Shown: one piece after another, positions 1 through 9,766 of the stretch | Position numbering within the stretch: position 1 is the stretch's first letter | How the letters are laid out: each line of letters opens with the position of its first letter | Assembly (NCBI GenBank): GCA_013176395.1 | Contig: JABMLP010000029.1 | Location: forward strand, 62,001-126,000 | Source of the DNA: Venturia oleaginea | Lineage: Eukaryota; Ascomycota; Dothideomycetes; Venturiales; Venturiaceae | Direction: 5' to 3' | DNA length: 64,000 nt | Translations under genes and position numbers: made by a program | Notes under the pieces: model-generated | Seen by the model: the letters and a program-made list of their open reading frames with translations, nothing else | Told to the model about the DNA's origin: nothing | The model's database searches: none

Positions 1-191
1 AAAACTGATATTCCAAAGCCAATCTACGTTCGAGTTAGAAAGCATGATTGCAGAAAATCCCGCGCGAAAGTAATCGGAAACAATCGGTGTGTGAATTCCT
101 TCTTGAAAGATTTCTACAACCAGTATCTATGATACAATATACTCATTTCCCGTACAATTCTATCCCCTCTCAGCATTCCACTCCACGAACT

Positions 192-952
192 CTACACCCT
201 CAACTTCCTCGCCGTCTTTTTCTTTCCCAACGCAGCCAAAACAGCTCCAGCACCCTTCGCCTTCTTCGCTTTTTTACCAGCAGCCTGTGCATTGGGAGCG
301 TTGGCCAAACTACCACCAGTAACACCACCAGTAGCCGGAGTATTGGTCCCCGCATTAGCTGTACTTTTCTGGTAGGCCGCGAGAGAAGTCGAGCCATTTG
401 AAGAGGGATTGATAGCCATAACCTGAAGAAAGAACCGCGTTAGTACATGAAGAAATGGAGGGCTTGGTGTAAATATGTACCATCCCCTGCTGGCAATGTT
501 GAGCCTGTGCGCAGTACAACATGATTGGATTCGTGTCCTGGACGTTGACGGTGAAGGTTGGAGGGTTGGCTGGTGGTGCAGCGGCGGCGGCGGCATTCCC
601 AGCAGCAGCCTTTTTAGCCTTCTTTGCTTTCTTTGTCTTCTTCGCTGCTGGCGCTGCCGCGGCGCTCACGGGTACAAAGTCGGAGTTGATATTTCCATCG
701 GGCTGGCAGCCAGCTGCTGGGTCGCCAGATGTGACTGTGTGATTCTGCTAATGTTAGTGGCGGACCACGGAGGGAAAAGGGTGATCACACCTGTGAGAGG
801 AAGACAAATTGGACCTGATCGCCTGGCTGTGCTTGGACTGAGCTGGGTGTGAAGGTGAGGCCGTTGTTCTGCCCGACGAGAACTTTCATCATGGCTGCCG
901 AGGCGCATGTTGATTGGAGGATGGCCAAGAACGTTGCTGCTGAGAAATGCAT
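192..952 (-). CDS. Extracellular cupredoxin-like protein, 3 exons
   Basis: Exons 952..791, 744..481 (or starting 747) and 422..192 give about 218 aa. The start at 952 opens a hydrophobic signal peptide ending near CASA. The mature part is a single phytocyanin-like copper domain: an NHTV motif at the exon 1/2 junction supplies the first His, and Cys132, His137 and Met142 fit the other type-1 copper ligands. The second intron has a perfect TACTAAC branch site. Related fungal proteins usually have a Ser/Thr-rich linker and a GPI signal; here the linker (residues about 77-103) and the tail are Lys/Ala-rich, with AKKAKK blocks, and the C-terminus is basic (KLRV) without a GPI signal. Role (inferred): secreted copper or electron-transfer protein, or a wall-associated protein. 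Phases are consistent across all exons. Confidence 0.82.
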
Positions 953-1573
953 TTTGGTGGAAGGGAGATGATGGATTAAAAATTTGAAACAGTAGTTCAG
1001 ACCTGCTGGATGGAGTGCGATGGTAGATTAAATTAGTATTATGGTGATATTATTGTAAAAGGCCGCGCAGCAGCAAGAATGGGATGAAATGGAAGAGAGT
1101 GAAGAAGATGGAAGAGTGAGCTGTGGTGATCTCATATGGCCAAGAGAAATCGAACCTGGGCGCTGGTGGAAGATATACAGATCAGTGTCCGTTCAGACCT
1201 TGAGGTCCAAACCTTTCGTGGCGTATAATGTTTGCAGACTCGATCTACGGACGGAGCATTCAGAGGCATGATCGATTGCTTCTTTCCGTTCAACATACAA
1301 ACACTGTGAACACTGTAAGAAGTATTCTGATTGTTTAATATGGACGCCAGTTTCAATACGTGTTGCGGGAAACAAAAGGAAAGAATCCCGATCCACACAG
1401 AGATCTTGTGCATTGTGAGCGAGGGAAAGATATGTCGATGACCCGGGTGCATCTGGCCAACTTGATTCAGGGACCACTGACTCTCGAAGTCAGTGGGCCT
1501 ATCATGACAGCGAGAAACAGGGCATGTTGGTAAACACTCGCCGGCCTGGGCATTTCTGCTTGGAGCATGAAGC
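953..1573. other. Upstream intergenic region of the cupredoxin gene
   Basis: No reading frame here has recognisable domain content or splice structure. It should hold the cupredoxin promoter reading leftwards. Nothing else is seen. Confidence 0.5.
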
Positions 1574-2110
1574 TCAGGTCGAAATGGAGATCGTTCTCCA
1601 AGCAGGCCAGGCCCTATAATACCTGTCTATATCAATAAGAAGGTAGACGCCTTCACCAGTCAGCTCGATTGTTTGTTTTGAGGCGCTTTGAGCGTTGAGC
1701 GGGAGGGTTTTAGACTTGTCAAAGGTGGGAACGATTCGTGTTTGGGACGGGTCCCATGGAGTTACGTAGGATCTGGCCCAGCATCTTGCAACAGTCATCG
1801 CGCAGGTCATGTATGAGAGTCCCGCCGGTGGCCGGAAGGATTGCCTCGATGGCGCCGAGTATTCATGGAAGTAGTTATTGTTGGGGAGAGGAGGTCGTGG
1901 AATTTGAATGGAGATGTGGACCATAGTAACAGCCTCCCCTTCAGCCTCGTATCTGCCACCCACCACAACGCCCTCGAATCCCTCCTCCTCTCCCTCCTTC
2001 TGCAACACTATTCTACCATCATTTGCCGTCAATTCGTTGCTGCTGTCATCAGAAAAACTCTGAAAACATCTCCATCTGAAGTTCGAGACTGTTGAGCCGA
2101 CAACATTCAA
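1574..2110 (-). CDS. Hypothetical protein, 178 aa
   Basis: An uninterrupted 178-codon frame starting at 2110. The N-terminal part is acidic (a QKEGEEEGFEG stretch) and the middle Pro-rich; no domain, signal peptide or membrane segment is recognised. A second minus-strand frame between about 1860 and 1730 also looks protein-like, so the true gene may be spliced or frameshifted. It lies next to the regulator relic at 2232-4229 and could itself be a relic. Confidence 0.3.
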   Translation of the reverse strand: MNVVGSTVSNFRWRCFQSFSDDSSNELTANDGRIVLQKEGEEEGFEGVVVGGRYEAEGEAVTMVHISIQIPRPPLPNNNYFHEYSAPSRQSFRPPAGLSYMTCAMTVARCWARSYVTPWDPSQTRIVPTFDKSKTLPLNAQSASKQTIELTGEGVYLLIDIDRYYRAWPAWRTISIST

Positions 2111-2231
2111 GTCACGATGAAATCTGAGACGTGTCTCGCGGCTTCACATCTCAGTCCATTAACAATTCTATCGTAATAAACTTCCAATCTGTTCCGACCC
2201 TACCTTGAGCGTTGCTCCTCCTTTGATCAGC

Positions 2232-4229
2232 ATGGAACCGGGACAAGCACGGGCTTTGCACAAACTGCGGGCGGGCGAAAGCAAATTGCAACGCTTCTTC
2301 AGCGGGCGATAACGAAGGTAAATGCGAGCGGTATCGACATAGGAATGTCCTCTGGGCAGGACTTATAGCTGACGCCAGAATCGTAGATATTTCAGAATGA
2401 ACAAAGTCTGTCAACCCTCGCCTCCAATGCGAAGGCAACGCATTCCTGGGATGCTCGTTCCGCAGGACACCTCGAAGCTGGAAGAAAGATTGGACGGGCT
2501 TGTGACGCTCTTGACTTCTCAGGCATTGCCAATGGTCTTGCAAGTCCCTTCTATGGACGCTTCCCCTGAAAGCTCAACCCATAGGCTGATGGTGGAGGCA
2601 TTCTTGGTGACGAGTACGCAACACAATACATCAACACTCCAGCTCCAGTAGACCGCCAGATTTCGTTTGATCCCGCTTTGGAACCTAATCTGTAAAATGC
2701 AGAGTTGTGTCTCGATTTATTTCGAACTAAGTTTGTCCGGAATCTTCCTTGCATTGTGTTAGCGGAAGCTGCCACAGCGAAGCAGCTCTGCTAGGAACGG
2801 CCATTGCTCTGGTTTTCGATCTTGACCGCAACATCGACACATTCTTTGGAGCAAATTTGTCTCTCCGCCGCTTAGAAAGACTTGATACCACGGGAAGTCT
2901 TGTGAAAGAAACGCGAGTCATAGACCTGCTTTTAACCATTCTCGTATACCTCTCCTGGTGAGTACAGCGATGCGTTGCAAGAGATCTCCTCGTCCTGGAA
3001 TTGATCTGATCAGTCCGCATAAAGACCGATCTTACTGTCATCAAGGTGGATACATGTTGGCACGTATACCACTGCGATCCACAGTAGTGCCAACCCCAAC
3101 ACTCAAATGTGGTATGGAACGCTCCCATACAACCGGCGACCATAGTTTTGTGAGAATTGGGGCTTGCCAAGCGGTTTTTCCCAGATCATGCAATCTTCTT
3201 GACCTATGATCTAAAAGATCTACCCAAGACCACCCAGTCCGCCCCGAAGCGCCACGATGGAGGAGCGGCGGGATTTTTTGGACTGCTTTTAATAAGCTCG
3301 AGGTGCGTGAAGGAACTACAGCCTCAGATTAGAAGCTAATCAGATAGCGCTACGTCGTTCATCCGCAAAGGCGCTGCTTTGCCATGGTATGGTATATTTT
3401 AGAATACCTCAACGTCTTCGAGACCGAGCAAGAGGTTTCGTTTGATGCGCTTCTTGTCCCACTCTTTCGGCTAAAATAGGTTGCGGGAGGATTGTGCGAT
3501 CTGTCACCCCGCGGCGGCTTGGATAGTGATTTTAAAGCGCCCGCAATTTTCCACTTCAAGTTAATTTTGCGAGCACAGCTCCAGGATTTCGGGAAGAGCT
3601 TTCCTGGCCTTCTCATGAATAATGGTCAGTTCCTACGTTCAGTGACGGCTATCAACTGATCTTCGCCAGCTGTGCTCTTGACAGAGGTATACAAGGGAGA
3701 GTTTTCAGTCCATGAGATTGGACTCTCACTAACCACGGACGCTTTCATTGATCTGCTGCAAGTACGTATGGATTGTCTTTGGTTGTGTTTGAAGGCAGTC
3801 AAATCTCGGATGCATGTATTCACCGATCTTGCCCCCGCTGATCATTTTCGTCTTACACCTACAGCATATTTTAGCATGGCGTATTGCTTTTTCGGGATAT
3901 ATCGAATTTCAGTCTTTGAAAATCGAGATTGGAATCGTGGACTCGTTCGAACTCACTTTAACGTGGCCTCATTTGCTGAGACTGGCGAGGAAGATTCCTT
4001 GAGTGTTCGGTCAACAGCGGGTCTAAGCAGTGATGGCTCAGATAATTTGGATTTCTTCACTATTCTGGCTGCTAAAATTGGGCGAGTTCAAGTCGCTTGG
4101 GATCGAGAAAAGGCCGCGTCTGCTAATATATGTCCAACCAAAGGAGGCCAAAACACGTTTTACTTCTCCATCGAACTCTCAAACGAAGATTGCCTAAGAG
4201 ATATGGTCGGGCCGTGGACTTCTTTTTGA
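2232..4229 (+). pseudogene. Decayed Zn(II)2Cys6 transcription factor
   Basis: Fragments of a fungal binuclear zinc-cluster regulator lie in order over 2 kb. A start at 2232 is followed, after a +1 shift, by CTNCGRAKANC (first half of the zinc cluster), then KCERY, where the expected fourth Cys is Tyr. An apparent intron with a lost GT donor (GAATGT) ends in TTTCAG just before NKVCQPSPP. Next comes the linker/dimerisation motif KLEERLDGLVTLL (about 2488-2526), the middle homology region (2749-2961, ending VIDLLLTILVYLSW), a GFFGLLLISSR segment (about 3270-3300), and an open C-terminal segment of 185 codons from 3672 with the FRLTPTAYFSMAYCFFGIYRIS region. Several frameshifts and stops separate the pieces. 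The order and spacing match the family; a functional protein is very unlikely, though the C-terminal frame is intact. Confidence 0.78.
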
Positions 4230-4425
4230 CTTGACCTAATCTCCGCCTGGAGCGAAGGCAGCAGCAGTCGGACTACGATATGAGTTGAAAGCCTGCTCCG
4301 CTCCACTCCGAATTTCTATCAAGACATCCCAATTTTGCTCCCTGTTTTCGTCAGCAACCTCTCTACTCCCCAAACGCCATCTCTCTTAAATTTGAGTTAT
4401 CCCTATTCTACCACGTAAGGACACA

Positions 4426-5307
4426 ATGGCCGAACTCAAAGAAGAATGGATAGGCGGTGCGGGATCGGTCCCGATGGCTTTGGACGAGAGGAACTCGGAC
4501 CATTTTACTGGCCTGAAGCTATTCACCATGTTTGTCCTCTGCCTCGTCGGATTTCCCTTTCTTCTGGGAGTGTCTATCATTTCCACGTTCCGTCGCTTCC
4601 TCAATCACACTGTTACTTTCGATGGCTAGCCCTCATTCTTTCCATTTGTTGTTGAAACATTGATATCCGACATCGCCACCGGAGTCTTCAGCCAGCCTGG
4701 GAAGTTTTATCTCGTAGATAGGGTCTTGCTAATAGATTTCAGTCCGACGATTAGGGTACTACATGCCTACCGCCGTTGCCAGCTCCACTATTGTCGCCAT
4801 AGCATCTGGTATCATCAGTACATAAACACTCACGAACACCGCCGGAATCTGGATTGACTATCAGATCATTCCCGGTGTTGGGCGGGGCATGGATTTTCAA
4901 GTTCCGATTATTGCCATCCAGAACAACTCCTCGAAAGAGAAGTGTCGGTTGTCAACGCCCTTGTTGTCTTCGCACAGAATCTTGGTATTGCAATCTTCTT
5001 GTCGCTTGATCAGGTCGTGTTCAGTAGCAATCTGAAAAACTATCTGCCCATGAATGCGCCAGATGAGGACTCTCAAGTTGTCATTGCGGCTGGTGCTCTA
5101 GATTTTTGAGGATTAGTTCGAGCAGATTCGATCGACGGTATACTCATGGCATATAGCAAGACTTTTGACCGCGTCATGTACCTTGCCGCTGGTGTTGGCA
5201 AACTCGCATTCGTCTTCCCCTCGTTCGGCATAGCATGGAAAAACATCAAGTCGAAAAAAACTGAAGAAGTCGAGGCAGTGGCAGGCCCAGAAATGCTGGA
5301 AACTTGA
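4426..5307 (+). pseudogene. Decayed, internally deleted MFS drug-efflux-type transporter
   Basis: The first 68 codons (4426-4629) resemble an MFS N-terminus leading into TM1 (TGLKLFTMFVLCLVG). From 4751 the sequence jumps to the late part of a DHA1/14-TMS-type efflux pump: a TM segment with an in-frame TAA at 4823, the WIDYQIIPGVGRGMDFQ loop typical of this family (usually GYQ..AGAGRG), then after a frameshift VNALVVFAQNLGIAIFLS, an in-frame TGA at 5107, and a terminal MAYSKTFDRVMYLAAG helix. About half of a normal 550-residue pump is missing. It follows the regulator relic in the same direction after about 200 bp. Confidence 0.78.
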
Positions 5308-5309
5308 TC

Positions 5310-5787
5310 AGACGTGGAGCTTGAAAACTGGTATGGGTATCTCTCGAACGATTTCATTTCCACATTCAACACTTCTTTGTTTTGCTTCAACCTTCTCCCA
5401 ACTCTTGACAATGTACCGCTAGTCCAGTTCTATTTTCTTCCAAGATACTGCGTAGGAAAAGAATAGACAGCACTAATTAAATCGGATAGTAATTGTTTCA
5501 ACTGGTAACAACACTTATTCCTCCCACATTACTAGTATGTCGGATGCATTCGGAAGCTGTTCTTATCAAGAGAATTTTCTGGCACGCTCCAGTGGTTTCG
5601 ATAACGCACACACGTGACCAGTCTGAGATATACGTAGTACAGCGCAACATTCGATTTCACGGCATCATCGCGTGATGCTGGAATATTCGATTGTGAGCGG
5701 GTGAATTATTTCCATGGAGGCTCATGTCTCCAGGTAATCGTTCGCTCTGGACTTGGGGGCGAATGTGGCGATGCTCCTCAGTTGTTG
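5310..5787. other. Intergenic, no gene seen
   Basis: AT-rich spacer between the transporter relic and the heat-shock promoter. Only short frames without protein-like content are present. Confidence 0.5.
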
Positions 5788-5805
5788 GAAGGTTCTAGAA
5801 ATTTC
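5788..5805 (+). promoter_or_regulatory. Heat-shock element, four alternating units
   Basis: GAAggTTCtaGAAatTTC is a perfect run of four inverted nGAAn pentamers, the binding site for a trimeric Hsf1. It lies about 650 bp upstream of the sHSP start. Further two-unit sites (TTCgaGAA at 5983-5990, GAAgaTTC at 6073-6080) lie between it and the gene. Confidence 0.72.
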
Positions 5806-6197
5806 CAATCACCTTGGGCATTGGATCAAATCATTGGAGAAGAGGTCGAGGATGTTCTTAACTCTTCTTGATAATAGGATTTATCTCGAGATCGTCGAGG
5901 GGAACATACAATATTCCGCGATATTTCTCGAGTTCTCGATGTGGCTCGACTTCTCCATGTTTCTCGATTTCGCCATGGTCTTTTCGAGAACCAGCGATAT
6001 GATCGCAGCTAGGTTTCCATATTGATATGTCGCCATAGCACGATGTTTGCATACTACGTATACACATGAGGGGAAGATTCTTGGTTCATCCAATGGAAGT
6101 TCTGCGATGCATTCGTAGTGGTGATGAATATGTCTAGAAGCATCTTTGCCTCCCTAAGAGTGACATGGAAAGACATGAAAAAGGGCGATGAGCTATT

Positions 6198-6210
6198 TTC
6201 GAGAAGATTC
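6198..6210 (+). promoter_or_regulatory. Heat-shock element, three alternating units
   Basis: TTCgaGAAgaTTC is a perfect three-unit HSE about 250 bp upstream of the sHSP start. A TTCtcGAA half array follows at 6379-6386, close to the TATA box. Confidence 0.72.
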
Positions 6211-6400
6211 TGTTGCTGATTTCTTGTTGTAATAGAAACCGGGAGGCCTGTTCAAGGAGAGTTTCACGGTGATTCTCGACACATCGATCTCATCTCGATT
6301 GAACTCGAAAGTACCAGCATATTGGTATCGCATGAATAATATTGCTCATCACTGTAGTATCTCGCACTTTCGACGGCATTCTCGAAGGCCTCCTGAATTC

Positions 6401-6406
6401 TATAAA
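6401..6406 (+). promoter_or_regulatory. TATA box of the small heat-shock gene
   Basis: TATAAA lies 55 bp before the first ATG (6456) and directly downstream of the last HSE half array. A start site about 30 bp further on would place both candidate ATGs in the mRNA. Confidence 0.6.
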
Positions 6407-6455
6407 ACTACCGTGATTCTCACTCTTTATCTCACCATCAGAAAACAGTAAACTT

Positions 6456-7133
6456 ATGCAAGCACTCACAAAGCGAACGACAAGACTTCTACCTCAAGTC
6501 ACCAAAAACATCACCCACACAATACCAACAACCCGATTCATCCACGCAACAACACCAGCAATGTCTCTCTTCCCACGCGCGTTTCAGGAGTTCTCTCCCT
6601 TCCTCACCCTCCTAAATGATTACGACAAGGCTGCTCGAAACGCCTTCGCTGACCTCCCCGATGCGACATTCTTCCGTCCAAAATTCGACGTCAAGGAGAA
6701 TAACGACAGCTACGAACTTCATGGCGAACTTCCAGGCCTCGAGCAGAAAGATGTCAATATCGAGTGGTCTGACAGCAACACTTTGACCATCAGTGGTCGC
6801 ACCGAATCTTACCGCGAGGAAGGCACTAAGCCCAAGCAACTCAAGGCTTCTGTTGAAGAGGCTCCAGATAGTGAGGGAGTTAAGGGTAGTGGAGATAAGG
6901 GCAAGCATTCTACGGCTGTTACGACTAGTGACAAGGCGGGCGATGTGGTGAAGGCGGATGAAGGGACGAAGTACTGGCTTTCCGAACGCTCAGTTGGGGA
7001 GTTCAGACGCAATTTCTCTTTCCCGGCTAGGGTTGATCAGGATGCTGTGAAGGCTAGTTTGAAGAATGGGATTTTGAGCATTGTGGTACCAAAAGCCAAG
7101 GGTGGAGCGAAGAAGAAGATTGAGATTGAGTAA
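6456..7133 (+). CDS. Small heat-shock protein, HSP20/Hsp30 family
   Basis: Single-exon frame of 225 aa. The alpha-crystallin domain starts at about residue 73 (FFRPKFDVKENNDSYELHGELPG). It is interrupted by a charged, Gly/Ser/Lys-rich insert of about 55 residues (118-172), as is usual in fungal Hsp30 proteins. It resumes with VGEFRRNFSFPARVD and ends with the I-x-I/V-type NGILSIVVPK strand and a KKKIEIE tail. Met36 begins MSLFPRAF, the canonical N-terminus of this family. The 35 residues before it are rich in Lys, Arg and Thr without acidic residues, resembling a mitochondrial presequence. Met36 has a G at -3 while Met1 has a C. Role: ATP-independent holdase. Upstream HSEs indicate heat induction through Hsf1. 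Confidence 0.93.
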   Translation: MQALTKRTTRLLPQVTKNITHTIPTTRFIHATTPAMSLFPRAFQEFSPFLTLLNDYDKAARNAFADLPDATFFRPKFDVKENNDSYELHGELPGLEQKDVNIEWSDSNTLTISGRTESYREEGTKPKQLKASVEEAPDSEGVKGSGDKGKHSTAVTTSDKAGDVVKADEGTKYWLSERSVGEFRRNFSFPARVDQDAVKASLKNGILSIVVPKAKGGAKKKIEIE

Positions 7134-7907
7134 ATGGATGGTGTGTTGGATGAGAATATTGTCTGGGGATTAAATTGGGCAGGTATAATTGTTGGATGAT
7201 ACCACAATTTCAGTTAGCCGCAAAGTGGATATCAGTTGCATACAGCCGTCGGAATTATGTACCCTTCTTTTGATTTCAAAGCAATCACATCTGTATTGTT
7301 ACCTCGCGGTTCCCAGCTTAACTGAAAGGACATGCAATTCTAAACCTCATCTTTTCACTGTGTGCTGTTCAAGAGTAATTAGAAGGTGGAGAATGTGTAA
7401 GGGGCTAGGGGTTGAGTGAAAATGTACAAATGGGAATTTCAGAGGTTTGATTTGGCTGGCTTGTATCACAAATATCATAGATATGTAATATGAATCTGTA
7501 CCAACATTTGGTACCAAATATGACAACATAACTCTGCATTGACTTTCACGTATTTTCGTGAAGTCCCCGTGCAGTTTACGTGAAGGTCCCCATGCAGATT
7601 ACGTGAAGTTCCCATGCCCCCTACGCCTGTCCTTCAATGAGATGCCTCTATTCGCTGCATTGTTTTTTCCGTCAAGATTTCCCGTTCAACTCGAGTTTCT
7701 CTTCACATGCTCAAGCAGGCACCTTGATGCCGCTAGAACTAATAGTTAGTGCAAATACATCCTCTAGCTGGACATCAAAGGCTAAATCAATTACCACTTC
7801 GTCGCATCGCCTGATTTTCCCATAACATACTCGGATACGGAACACACCCGCGATAGGACTTTTTCTTGCAGTCGACGCGATCCTCTCTACAATCTATCGG
7901 TGACCAT
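7134..7907. other. Intergenic, no gene seen
   Basis: 3' flank of the sHSP gene and spacer before the transposon. A short degenerate motif related to TTACGTGAAGTCCCC recurs three times around 7548-7615; otherwise nothing is recognised. Confidence 0.45.
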
Positions 7908-7909
7908 TA

Positions 7910-9014
7910 ACGTACTTCACAAGCGAGTGGGCCACCCAAGCGAGTGGGCCACCTCACAAACGTAAACCGCCTTCGTAACAACGTCGCGTAATGCCTCAAC
8001 AACACGAAGAGCAGAAGATCTATAAAGAAGGAGATATATTCCTTGCTATCTCAGATATCAATTTAAAGCAAATCCAAAGCGAAAGACGCGCTGCAGTAAT
8101 ATATAGCGTACCTCGAACAACAGTATAACGCCGACGCGCCGGATAGCGCCCTCGACGCGAATGCGAGCCGAATTCGAAGCGATTGACAAAGCTAGAAGAG
8201 GGGTGGTTATAAAGCGTATTCTTAACGAAAGCTTACGCGGCCTACCGCCGTCGAAGGCCTACGTACAAGATATGGCTAGTAAACTACTAAGAGAGCGAGG
8301 TGGGAAGCCTGTTGGCAAGAACTGGGTTAACAACTTGGTAAAGCGTACGCCAGAGCTTACCACCCGATGGAGCCGTCCATATGATCGCCAGCGAGCTGCC
8401 TGCGAAGACCCGGCGGTTATTATACCCTGGTTCACACTTGTTAGAGGATAAAGGCAGAGTACGGTATCATAGACGAGGATAGCTACAATTTTGATGAATC
8501 TGGCTTCTTAATAGGCAAGATATCGTCTCAGCTAGTCGTTACAGGCCCAGGATCCTCTGCAAGTTCTATTGATGAGCAGGTCGGGCAGTTGAGTAAAGGC
8601 GCGCAGCAGATAGCACATGAAATGGTGTTGATGCGCGAAGAAAGAGCGCGCCTTCGAGACGCAATTGAGGCAGTTACAAAGCGTAAGAGTCGCAAAAGGA
8701 GATATATACGGACTGAGCAGACCTTGACAGCTGGTGAAGTAACTGACTTAGTTACTATAAGGGGGGGTGGTAATCGTAACGATGGTGAGAAGCCTGCGAA
8801 GAGGTTACGTGGAGAGAGGCACTGCGGCCGTTGCGGCGAGACTGGGCATAACTCCTGCACTTGTGAGGTAGAAATAGAGAATATAGATGATAGCGAAGCT
8901 TCTAAATAATAATATTATATTCTTATTAATACTATAAATTGTTGTAGGGTTGCGTAGTATTTTTACGAAGGCGGTTTACGTTTGTGAGGTGGCCCACTCG
9001 CTTGTGAAGTACGT
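7910..9014 (+). mobile_element. Fot1/pogo-type deletion derivative, TA target duplication
   Basis: Terminal inverted repeats of about 52 bp begin ACGTACTTCACAAGCGAGTG and are flanked by TA on both sides (7908-7909, 9015-9016), as for Tc1/mariner-pogo elements. The left TIR carries an extra tandem copy of a 16-bp block (CAAGCGAGTGGGCCAC). Inside are pieces of a pogo-like transposase: a Tc5/CENP-B-type HTH region with GKPVGKNWVNNLVKR (8161-8451), the beginning of the DDE domain (NFDESGF) shortly after, then directly the C-terminus with a CCHC zinc knuckle (about 8822-8865). The catalytic core is deleted, so the element is non-autonomous. Confidence 0.88.
8161..8909 (+). pseudogene. Truncated pogo-like transposase
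   Basis: 8161-8451 encodes the second helix-turn-helix region of a Fot1/pogo transposase (GLPPSKAYVQDMASKLL ... TRWSRPYDRQRA). A stop at 8449 and the deletion of most of the DDE domain follow. 8589-8909 encodes the C-terminal part: a basic helix (EAVTKRKSRKRRYIR) and a zinc knuckle CGRCGETGHNSCTC near the end. No catalytic second or third Asp remains. Confidence 0.82.
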
Positions 9015-9016
9015 TA

Positions 9017-9766
9017 GCTTGGCTTTCGAAAGTTGATGCGGGACCGGGGACGTACTGGAGGTTTCACATGGTCCGATGTACTCTTTGTACACGCCGTAGT
9101 CCTTTTACAGGATTTCAGTTTCTCGGGTGTTAATTTTATCTGTCTTTCGAAAACGGTTGCTGGTGTTCTTTCTGCGACGGCTAATAAGGTTGTACCTTGG
9201 GCGGCGAGTAGAGCAAAGCTCACGATGATGGAGGGTAGGTAACGTATAATGCAAAAAGTAGAGGGTGTGCAAAACTAGGCGTGTATATTACTTATCGGTT
9301 CCAGCTTTTTTTAATGACTTCGTAGCGTGGAAGATCTTTGTATGTTAGAATAGCCATCAGCTATAAACAGCGTCTGTGCCAGTCTAAACAGTCTAAACGA
9401 GAGCCTCCGAATCATCCCGTAGTTCACCAGAATGAATTCAAAAATCCTAAGAACTCGCCCGCAATTCTGGTCTGCGCCTACCAGTTTCTGTGTAGTTACA
9501 TTGCCTTGGCTCGGAACCTTTGAATTCTTGTCTAGCAAACGTCCGGGTCTATGCACAAAACTCAAGAGGTGTTCTGCTGCAGGGAAGAGAAAGCTGATAC
9601 AAGTTTGGGAGAGCGAAGGCGGGCCAAGACACTTCAGGGGTAAATTGGTCCACCCCCGCAGAGCAAGCAAGCCTGGCGCGTCTCGTCGCGTCTTTGCACT
9701 TCTACCAGAGACAGTCTCTCTTACATTCCTGGTACTTGGATTGAGATACTGTTATATTCAACCAAG
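9017..9766. other. Intergenic, no gene seen
   Basis: Only short overlapping frames on both strands with no protein-family character. It should contain the promoter of the F-box-like relic that begins at 9767. Confidence 0.4.

Noticed and set aside
8822..8865. Zinc knuckle at the end of the pogo-like transposases as a novel domain fusion
   Set aside because: C-terminal CCHC knuckles of this form are, to my knowledge, common in fungal Fot1/pogo transposases, so it is not new.
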